Assembly (NCBI GenBank): GCA_030407315.1
Contig: JALQPE010001369.1
Location: 1-17,681, forward strand
Direction of reading: 5' to 3'
Length of the DNA stretch: 17,681 bases
DNA from: Asparagopsis taxiformis
Taxonomy: Eukaryota; Rhodophyta; Florideophyceae; Bonnemaisoniales; Bonnemaisoniaceae
Positions 10,409 to 17,681 of this stretch are shown here, piece by piece. Position numbers and translations under genes: made by a program. Position 1 is the first letter of the stretch; every line of letters begins with the position of its first letter. The notes beneath the pieces are model-generated. The model ran no database searches, was not told where the DNA came from, and was given only the letters and a program-made list of their open reading frames with translations.

Positions 10409-13400
10409 ATGTCCAATCTGATCACCGACTTACCCGCCCTCAGCGCAGGAAAACCCGTTATATTGGCAACCTGGCCGGAAGCGGCCCGCGGCTTGCTGAT
10501 CGCCGAGCAGGCACGTAACCACCTCGGCGTGACGTTTGTTATTGCCCGCAACTCTGAATCTGCAGCTCAACTGGAAACAGAGATTACCTTCTTCGGCGCC
10601 GATCTGCAGATACTCAACTTTCCGGACTGGGAAACGCTACCTTACGACAGCTTTTCTCCCCATCAGGACATCATCTCCCAACGACTCTATTGTCTATACC
10701 AGCTGCAACAGGTTAAACAGGGCGGTGACTGATTGTGCCCGCCTCAACACTGATGCAGCGCCTGCCGCCAAAAAACTACCTGACCGGCAACAGCCTGATC
10801 CTGAAAACAGGACAACAACTGGATACCGAACAGATACGACTGCAATTGGCTGAAGCAGGCTATCATGGCGTCGATACTGTCTACGAGCACGGGGAATTTG
10901 CAGTTCGGGGCTCAATACTGGACATCTACCCCATGGGCAGCGACCTGCCTTACCGTATCGATCTGTTTGACGACGAAATCGATACGCTGCGCACGTTCGA
11001 CCCCGAAAACCAACGCTCCATTGACCAGGTGGACAGCATTCGTCTGCTTCCCCGCAAAAGAGTTTCCTCTCAACAAGACTGCCATTGCCGGTTTTCGCCA
11101 ACAATGCGTGAACGCTTTGATGTCGATCCTCGCAACTGCCCGGTCTACCAGGATGTCAGCAACGGCCTGGCACCTGCTGGTATCGAATACTATCTGCCAC
11201 TTTTTTTTGAAAACACCAGCTCGCTGCAGGACTATTTACCCGCAGATACGCAACTTTTTACCGATAAAGACCTGGAAGACGCATGCCAGGAGTTCTGGCA
11301 GGAGATCAGTAGCCGCCATGAAAGCCGCGCCTACGATATAGAACGCCCGATACTACCTCCCATCAGGCATTCCACCCGGTCAACGAAGTATTTGCGCAAC
11401 TCAAGCAGATACCGAGAACCGAGCTTAATCAGGTGCGGGACCAAAATACCGGTCATAGCACACCGCTACAGAACCCACCCGAACTACCGGTCAATGCCAA
11501 GGCAGCCAATCCCCTGCAAGCACTTGAGAATTTGATCAAAGACTTTTCCGGCAAGCTACTCTTCTGCGCCGAGTCCGCCGGTCGCAGAGAAGCCCTGATA
11601 GAGCTGCTGGAGCGGATTGAGATAAAACCGATCCGATCGAGAACTGGCAACAATTTGTCAATAGCAAAAGCACCATTGGCATCACAATCAGCCCACTGGA
11701 ACAGGACTTAGTGCTCCAAATGCGCAGATTGAGCTAATCACCGAAAGTCAGTTGTTTGGCCAACGGGTTATGCAACAGCGCCGTCGACAGAGCGGTGATC
11801 AGGACAACAGCGACCTGATCTTCCGCAACCTGACGGAGCTGCAGCAAGGAGCACCGGTTGTTCACGAGCAGCACGGTGTCGGACGCTACCTGGGACTGCA
11901 AAGCCTGGAAACTGGACGGTCAGAGCAATGAGTTTCTGGTGGCTGGAGTACGCTGGCGAAGCCAAACTCTACGTCCCGGTTGCCGCCCTGCACCTCATCT
12001 CCCGCTACTCCGGTGCCAGCGACTCATTGGCACCCCTGCACAAACTGGGAAGTGAGCAATGGAGCAAAGCCAAACGCAAGGCGATGGAGAAGATCCGCGA
12101 TACCGCCGCCGAGCTACTGGACATCTACGCCAGACGCGGCGCTCGCAAAGGCCAGGCATTTGCCAAACCCGATGAGCAGTACGACGCCTTTGCCGCCAAC
12201 TTCCCCTTTGAGGAAACACCCGATCAACAGCAGGCCATTCAGGCTGTCATCAAAGACCTGACTGCTAAAAAAACCCATGGATCGTCTGGTCTGCGGCGAT
12301 GTCGGCTTCGGTAAAAACCGAGAGGTCGCCCTGCGCGCTGCCTTTGTCGCAGTACAGGGGGACACCAGGTAGCAGTGCTAGCACCCACTACCTTGCTGGG
12401 CCCAGCAGCACTATCAGACATTCCAGGACCGCTTTGCCGACTGGCCTGTCAATGTCGGACTACTGTCCCGATTCCGAACCGCCAAAGAGCAGAAAAAGAC
12501 CTCTTCTGAAGTCACCAGCGGCATGTAGATATCGTCATTGGAACCCATAAACTGCTGCAGGGAGACATGGATTTTAAATCTCTGGGACTGTTGATCATCG
12601 ATGAAGGAACATCGCTTTGGTGTTCAGCAGAAGGAGCGCTTGAAATCCCTGCGGGCGAACGTCGATATTCTGACCCTGACCGCCACTCCCATCCCCCGAA
12701 CACTGAATATGTCGATGTCGGGGATTCGCGATCTGTCTATCATCGCCACACCGCCGCCCGCCGCCTGTCGGTCACACCTTCGTGCGGGAAAAAGAAAAGA
12801 ACCTGATCAGGAAGCGATTCTGCGCGAACTGCTGCGTGGCGGTCAGGTTTACTATCTTCACAACGAAGTTAAGACCATCGACAACCTGGCCAAGGAACTG
12901 GAGGAACTGGTTCCGGAAGCGCGAATTGCTGTTGGTCACGGCCAGATGCGCGAGCGTGAACTGGAACAGGTGATGAGCGATTTCTACCACAAGCGCTTAA
13001 CCTGCTGGTATGCACCACCATTATTGAAACCGGCATCGATGTCCCCAACGCCAACACCATTATCATCGAAAGAGCTGACAAGTTTGGCCTGGCCCAGTTA
13101 CACCAGTTTACGGGGGACGGGTGGGACGCTCCCATCACCAGGCCTATGCTTACCTGCTAACCCCCCATAAAAAATCGCTTACCAAAGATGCCGAGAAACG
13201 TCTTGAAGCGATCGAAGCCGCCTCCGATCTGGGTGCCGGCTTTTACCCTGGCCACCCACGACCTGGAGATCCGTGGCGCCGGTGAATTACTGGGCGAAGA
13301 CAGAGCGGCCAGATGCAAAGCATCGGCTTCAGCCTTTATATGGAGCTTTTGGAGGAGGAAGCGATCGAATCGATCCGCGAGGGCAAAACCCATCCATGGA

Positions 13401-13854
13401 CAAGCCCCTTCACCAAGGCAGCGAAATCAATCTGCGCCTGCGGCCCTGATTCCTGACGATTATCTGCCGGACGTACATAATCGGCTAATTCTCTACAAGC
13501 GCATCTCCAACGCCAAGACCAAAGAACAGCTCAAGGAGCTGCAGGTAGAGATGATTGACCGCTTCGGCCTGCTGCCGGAAGCGGTGAAAAACCTGTTCAG
13601 AGTCACTCTGCTGAAGCTGAAAGCACAGACGATCGGGGGTCTCGAACTGGATGCCGGAAAACAGCAGCGGACGCATAGATTCGAAGCCGAAACCCGGGTA
13701 GAACCGCTGACATTGGTCAAACTTGTCCAACCCAACCACAAAAGTATGGACTCGACGGTGGCAACCGTCTTAATTTAACCTGGATATGCAGTCCAACGAA
13801 CAACGTTTTCAAGCAGTTGAGCGTCTATTACAGCAACTGACTCCACAGGAGTAA
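10409..13854 (+). CDS. mfd: Transcription-repair coupling factor Mfd (heavily frameshifted)
   Basis: ATP-dependent DNA translocase that displaces stalled RNA polymerase and recruits UvrA. The ATG at 10409 gives [20 protein letters not shown]. Domains in order: UvrB-like N-terminal module with [36 protein letters not shown] and [20 protein letters not shown] (to about 11040); the RNA-polymerase-interacting domain with [15 protein letters not shown] (11853-11900) and [17 protein letters not shown]; the RecG-like motor with VCGDVGFGK (Walker A, about 12288-12315), LLIIDE followed by HRFG (12588-12620), [29 protein letters not shown] and [14 protein letters not shown]; and the TRCF domain with [14 protein letters not shown] and [12 protein letters not shown]. 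The end is QQLTPQE with TAA at 13852-13854. About 1,150 codons fits the family. Clear breaks include those near 10731, 11062, 11335, 11620, 11910, 12272, 12370, 12404, 12528, 12606, 13000, 13120, 13243, 13305, 13395 and 13730, with both losses and gains. Confidence 0.97.
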
Positions 13855-13857
13855 GCG

Positions 13858-14727
13858 ATGAGATCGCCCCTTAAACTACTGGTACTCTTTACCCTTCTCA
13901 GCTCCAATCTGGCCCTGGCCGAGAAGGAGAGGCTCCCTGGTACCAGGTGGAGCTGTTTGTTTTCAGCCAGAATCAGGACAACCTGGCTGCGGAACACTGG
14001 GATGAGACGCTTTACCCCCAAACACGCCCCGGTGCCGTCAATATCTACAGTCAAAGCGGGAAAAGAGTGGGCATCACCCCTCTGAAAGCCTCACACCGAC
14101 AGATTCCGATCGCAAAATCACTGATGAAACGCAAACGGCTATCGCCCCCTCTCCACCAGGTATGGCGACAACCGGTCCGGGACAAACGTAACGCACGCCC
14201 GATCCGCATAAGGGGCGGTGAAGCGTTTAAACGACAACACCTATGAGCTGGAAGGCGACATCAGTATCGATATTGCCCGCTACCTGCACCTGCGCACCAA
14301 TCTCTTTTACAACCTTAGGAAACCGGCGGGCTGGCAATCTTCATTGCCCGAAATCACCGCTACCGAAGCGGCAGCATCACCGGCAGCAGAAAGCATCCAG
14401 GAAATCATGGAAAATGATACAGGCCTGTCTTCACCGACAGTTCCGTCGAAGCCCTGAATGATCCATCCCTGTTGACGGTCCAGATGAAGCAAGGGCGAAG
14501 GATGCGCCGCGACAGATCCATTACCTGGACCATCCGATGTTCGGCCTCTTTATCAAGATGACCCGTATCGAAGCCCCAAGCGCAGCTATCGATGCACTCG
14601 AGCAGGCAACCTCTCCTGAAACAGCCTACTCTCTGATGCTCCAGCCAATCTGCAGATCAGCACTCCTCAACCAGCAAGTGCGGCACCCTCAACAACCTCT
14701 TCACCGGTCGCTGCCAAGCACCCTTAA
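13858..14727 (+). CDS. csiV: CsiV-family peptidoglycan-binding protein (frameshifted, 3' end uncertain)
   Basis: Periplasmic protein family known from Vibrio cholerae, where CsiV supports LpoA-dependent PBP1A cell-wall synthesis. The ATG at 13858 lies 3 bases after mfd, with AGGAG inside the mfd end, so the pair is an operon. A signal peptide (LLVLFTLLSSNLALA, cleavage before EKE) is followed, after a break near 13930, by WYQVELFVFSQNQDNLAAEH, the family's opening motif. Further segments are YELEGDISIDIARYLHLRTN (near 14240-14305) and QIHYLDHPMFGLFIKM (near 14512-14560), matching the family's conserved C-terminal block. Beyond that the frame is uncertain. One frame gives a Pro/Ala/Ser-rich tail with TAA at 14725-14727, which I prefer; the frame of the YLDHP block stays open to 14830. 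Other breaks lie between 14080 and 14220, near 14440-14500 and near 14620. Confidence 0.85.
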
Positions 14728-14787
14728 AGCGTCATTTCAGGCACTGCACACTGCCTTATTGCGCGCCCCGCCTCTGCGGCGAGAACA

Positions 14788-14829
14788 CAGAACACTGCAA
14801 CCCCAAAAACCGGGGATTGCAGTGTTCTG
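14788..14829. repeat. Long near-perfect hairpin after csiV
   Basis: CAGAACACTGCAA (14788-14800) pairs perfectly with TTGCAGTGTTCTG (14817-14829). Inside it CCCC pairs with GGGG, next to one unpaired A, around a loop AAAAACC. It lies between the likely csiV stop and the convergent membrane-protein gene, so it could stop transcription from both sides. Neither side has the T-run of an ordinary intrinsic terminator. Confidence 0.75.
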
Positions 14830-14911
14830 AAGTAACAGCGGATCCAGGTTAAAAACGGAAGGAATCTAAAATTCTCAGCTGACAGAGAAGGCCCAACCAG
14901 CATGCATAAAC

Positions 14912-15742
14912 TTAAGGCTTATTCTGTTGATGGAGCATTTGCTCCCACTCCTCAAGCAGCGGACTTCGGGTCTCACGTTGAATTTCTCGCCCCAAAGCAG
15001 AATAAATAGCATTCCTGCCAAAAAAGCGGCAATAGCACCATCTATACCCAACGAGGTTAGAGAATACGCCGCCATCACCATACCGCAGGTAGCAACACCA
15101 AGGGCTACACTGTTGCCAACCAGATAGAACCAAACCACCCGATTCAAAACTCCATTCTTTTGCAAGCTCTGACTTTTGCCACATTTTAGTTCGAATTTGC
15201 GGCAACCAGGTATAGCGCCTTTCCAACTCCAATCCTTGAACAAAACTGGCATCCAGCAACTGGTGGTAAACTCTTATGTCCAGGTTCCAAAGCTGGGTTG
15301 TACCCACCGCTCCTGCCAAGCCCACACAGCGAGGATAAATCTCGCTGGCAATCGGCAGCTCTCCCCAATTGGACAAAACAAATTGAACGCCGGCAAACAT
15401 TGCCAGTATCCAGGCGGAAGCGAGCGCTCGATACTGATGCTGCTGCTGGTTGAAATGCCGTTCATTGGTACCCAGTTCTGCTACAACCTTCCAGACATTA
15501 TCGTCAAACTCATCCACGGCGATACCCCCATGGTGTAGGTTTAGCACAACAACAGGACTCTGCCTCCCACAAGGCATTGATAAACCAGAGATCAGCGTCG
15601 CGATACGCAGTTTGTAACGGTGATATGGGCGCTTCAGATCCTGACAGAAACACCAAACGCGCACATAGGTGAGTTTTTCTAATCTTTTAGCTGAAAAAGA
15701 GTCGTTTGATTGAAATAACGCAGATTCGTAACATAGCGTCAT
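14912..15742 (-). CDS. Hypothetical multi-pass membrane protein, family not recognised
   Basis: I do not recognise this family. As read it is about 276 residues. The N-terminal 100 residues look soluble and include QSPVVVLNLHHGGIAVDEFD and VVAELGTNERHFNQQQHQYR. A membrane helix follows (about residues 105-125, RALASAWILAMFAGVQFVLS), then a weaker one near 135-150 with GLAGAVGTTQLWNLDIRVYH, then the charged segment FVQGLELERRYTWLPQIRTK. Between about 15160 and 14990 the coding frame changes and encodes two more helices (VVWFYLVGNSVALGVATCGM and GAIAAFLAGMLFILLWG). It then returns to the first frame for EIQRETRSPLLEEWEQMLHQ and TAA at 14912. These are two compensating indels. The ATG at 15742 has AGGA directly against it, which is poor spacing. 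The frame is open for a further 20 or so codons upstream without a usual start, so the true N-terminus is uncertain. Confidence 0.65.
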   Translation of the reverse strand: MTLCYESALFQSNDSFSAKRLEKLTYVRVWCFCQDLKRPYHRYKLRIATLISGLSMPCGRQSPVVVLNLHHGGIAVDEFDDNVWKVVAELGTNERHFNQQQHQYRALASAWILAMFAGVQFVLSNWGELPIASEIYPRCVGLAGAVGTTQLWNLDIRVYHQLLDASFVQGLELERRYTWLPQIRTKMWQKSELAKEWSFESGGLVLSGWQQCSPWCCYLRYGDGGVFSNLVGYRWCYCRFFGRNAIYSALGREIQRETRSPLLEEWEQMLHQQNKP

Positions 15743-15890
15743 TCCTGTTGGATAGAGCAGAAACAGCGTCTCTTCAACCTCCTGAATGGAGTCAGCCGCA
15801 AGCTTAACTGTTGAAAATTACTGTTTCTTCCTCACAACTGAATTGACAGTTTGTATTCCAGCGTGAAGTTTTTATCCTCATCATATCTTT

Positions 15891-15918
15891 AGCCCTCTTC
15901 CTCAGAGGGCTTTTTTTT
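15891..15918 (+). terminator. Intrinsic terminator on the plus strand without an obvious gene
   Basis: AGCCCTC (15891-15897) pairs with GAGGGCT (15905-15911) around the loop TTCCTCA, followed by a run of T to 15918. The T-run is only on the plus side, although the flanking genes (ptsP and the membrane protein) are both on the minus strand. On the minus strand it is a hairpin 31 bases after the ptsP stop without a U-tract. Confidence 0.75.
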
Positions 15919-15948
15919 GCCTGCAATTCACTGAAATCACCAAACGGG

Positions 15949-17681
15949 TTACACGCCACTCCGAATCAAGCCGCCCAAGCCACGATCATCCAGTACCTGG
16001 TTGAGCATTTCGCGGATCTGTTCTTCGCTGCGCATCTCCAACGCCCGATCAAGTAACTGTTTAGCCTCTTTCTGGGTAAAACTGCGAATCACATGCTTCA
16101 TCCGCGGCAAACTGTAGGCCATTCATACTCAGGGAATCCAGCCCCAAACCCATGATCAACAACACCGCCACCGGATCCGCTGCCAGCTCCCCGCACAGAC
16201 AAAGCTCCAAACCATATTTTTTTACTGCGTTTACTAATCATGGCCAGCGCTCTTAACACAGCAGGATGAAGGCGACTGAACAATCGGGCAACCTGGTCGT
16301 TGTTTCTATCCACTGCCAGCAGATACTGGGTCAAATCGTTGGTACCCACAGAAAGGAAATCCAGTTTGGGTGCCAGGAAGTCCAGCAGAAACATGGTGGA
16401 CGGCACTTCGACCATGATCCCCACCGGTGGACGCTTCACCTTGATTCCTTCGTCCGCCAAAACCTTGAGCTTCTTGTCCAACAACTCAAGAAAACTGTCG
16501 ACCTCCTCCACCGAACTCACCATCGGCAGCATAATACGAAGATTATCCAAACCCCTCGCTGGCTCGAAGCATGGCGCGAAGCTGGCCGGCAAAAATCTCC
16601 GGATGATCCAGTGTAAAACGGACGCCCCGCCAACCAAGATACGGGTTATCTTCCTCGACCGGAAAGTAGGGCAGCGGCTTATCCCCACCCAATATCCAAA
16701 GTACGCATCGTCACCGGACGCGGATGAAACGCCTCCAGCACCTTACGATAGGTCTGATACTGCAGCTGCTCGGAAGGGAAGCTGTCATGAATCATAAAGG
16801 GGATTTCAGTACGGTAAAGCCCGATACCCTCAGCCCCTTTTCCAGGCCGGCGAGATATCAGCCAATAGCCCGGTATTAACCAGCAATGAAAAAATTCCGG
16901 CCATCGGGCGTCTCGGCCGGAAGATCACGAATTTTATCCAGCGAACGATCAAACTCATCTTCCTGCCGCGCCAACCGGATATATTCCGCCATCAAGGCAC
17001 TGGAAGGCTGGAAATGAACACCGGGCCACGATAGCCATCCAGGATTGCAGTTTGCCCTGACAGCTTGCGTTGGGGTAACTCTCCCACCCCCATGACGGCC
17101 GGTACTCCCAGGGCACCCGCCAAAATAGCAGTATGGGACAGGATGACCCCTGCTGACAGACAATACCGGCTAATTCTCCGCGGGAATTTCTGCAATATCC
17201 GAAACACTGACGACATCCCCCACCAGAATAATCGGTTGCTCATACTGAGTAGGAACCGCATTAGGTTCATCAAATAGCGCAAAACCCGTAGGCCGATATT
17301 GCGAATATCTTCACCACGGGCCTGAAAATAGGGATCATCCATGGCTTCAAAAAATTGAAGCATGTTCTTCTATAACCAACTTCAGGGCAGCTGGCGCTAC
17401 CAGACCATCAGCAATTTTATCTCGCACCGTCTGCTGCAGATCATCGGACTCCAATATCATCCGATAGGCTTCGAAGATCGCCTGCACATCTCCGGGCGTA
17501 TCTGCCATCTGCTGATGCCCGGCATCCAGTTCACGCCGCACCGACTCCAAAGCGCGCTCAAAGTCCTGCAATTCTGCCTGCTGATCAACTGCGCAGACCT
17601 CTTTACGTCTTTAAAACAGACATTACCGCCTGCCACGGCCACTTTACCAATACCAACGCCGGATGAACCGACGATACATCA
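15949..17681 (-). CDS. ptsP: PtsP, phosphoenolpyruvate-protein phosphotransferase of the nitrogen PTS (5' end outside window, frameshifted)
   Basis: Enzyme I-Ntr passes phosphate from phosphoenolpyruvate to NPr. The window holds about 577 codons of a protein usually near 755 residues; the N-terminal GAF domain lies to the right. At the edge the Enzyme I part begins [17 protein letters not shown]. Then come [16 protein letters not shown], a segment with [16 protein letters not shown], and the phospho-histidine loop [20 protein letters not shown] (about 17090-17150). The PEP-binding barrel has [69 protein letters not shown] and the catalytic-cysteine motif [10 protein letters not shown] (near 16170-16205). 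The end is [13 protein letters not shown] at 15949. Breaks include an extra T in a T-run near 17365, compensating shifts at about 17285 and 17165, and others near 17600, 17030, 16880, 16690, 16565, 16215 and 16110. In Pseudomonas the full form has a GAF domain; nothing here contradicts that. Confidence 0.95.

Noticed and set aside
10694..11104. Minus-strand ORF of 136 codons opposite mfd
   Set aside because: It is antisense to well-conserved Mfd N-terminal sequence and has no motif of its own.
14727..14830. C-terminal extension of csiV through the hairpin
   Set aside because: The extra stretch looks unlike coding sequence and would encode the hairpin. A neighbouring frame gives a natural Pro/Ala/Ser tail and a stop at 14725, though the choice is not certain.

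Overview
This window comes from a gammaproteobacterium, probably marine or host-associated. The evidence is the gene content and order: mfd-csiV on the plus strand, and on the minus strand a long-type GAPDH, the Na+-NQR operon (nqrABCDEF) with its maturation genes apbE and nqrM, and the soluble transhydrogenase sthA. As I recall it, Pseudomonas and its relatives have much the same order. I cannot name a genus from the sequence.

Layout. 1-1062 (minus): 5' two-thirds of sthA, cut by the window edge. 1232-8384 (minus): nqrA-nqrB-nqrC-nqrD-nqrE-nqrF-apbE-nqrM, with short gaps or overlaps and a promoter near 8500-8529. 8598-8628: strong hairpin terminator that closes the gap gene. 8650-10080 (minus): long GAPDH. 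10081-10408: divergent promoter region. 10409-13854 (plus): mfd, followed after 3 bases by csiV (13858 to about 14727). 14912-15742 (minus): an unrecognised membrane protein. 15949-17681 (minus): the 3' part of ptsP, whose N-terminal GAF domain lies beyond the window. I saw no rRNA, tRNA, CRISPR array, insertion sequence, phage gene or attachment site.

How the genes work together. NqrA-F oxidises NADH, reduces ubiquinone and pumps Na+. ApbE attaches FMN to NqrB and NqrC, and NqrM is needed to assemble the metal/cofactor centre. SthA exchanges reducing equivalents between NADPH and NAD+, and the long GAPDH produces reduced nicotinamide cofactor. The cluster is therefore a pyridine-nucleotide redox neighbourhood beside housekeeping genes for transcription-coupled repair (mfd), cell-wall synthesis (csiV) and the nitrogen-related PTS (ptsP).

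The dominant oddity is that almost every gene is broken by single-base insertions or deletions, mostly missing bases, while the protein sequence between breaks is perfectly family-like. In sthA I count about ten in 1,062 bases. The simplest reading is an unpolished, error-prone assembly rather than real gene death. Coordinates below therefore give whole gene extents across the breaks. I found no convincing undescribed system. The most interesting biological points are a GAPDH that lacks the usual NAD-selecting aspartate, a possible FNR-type site upstream of nqrA, and two unexplained hairpins around an unrecognised membrane-protein gene.
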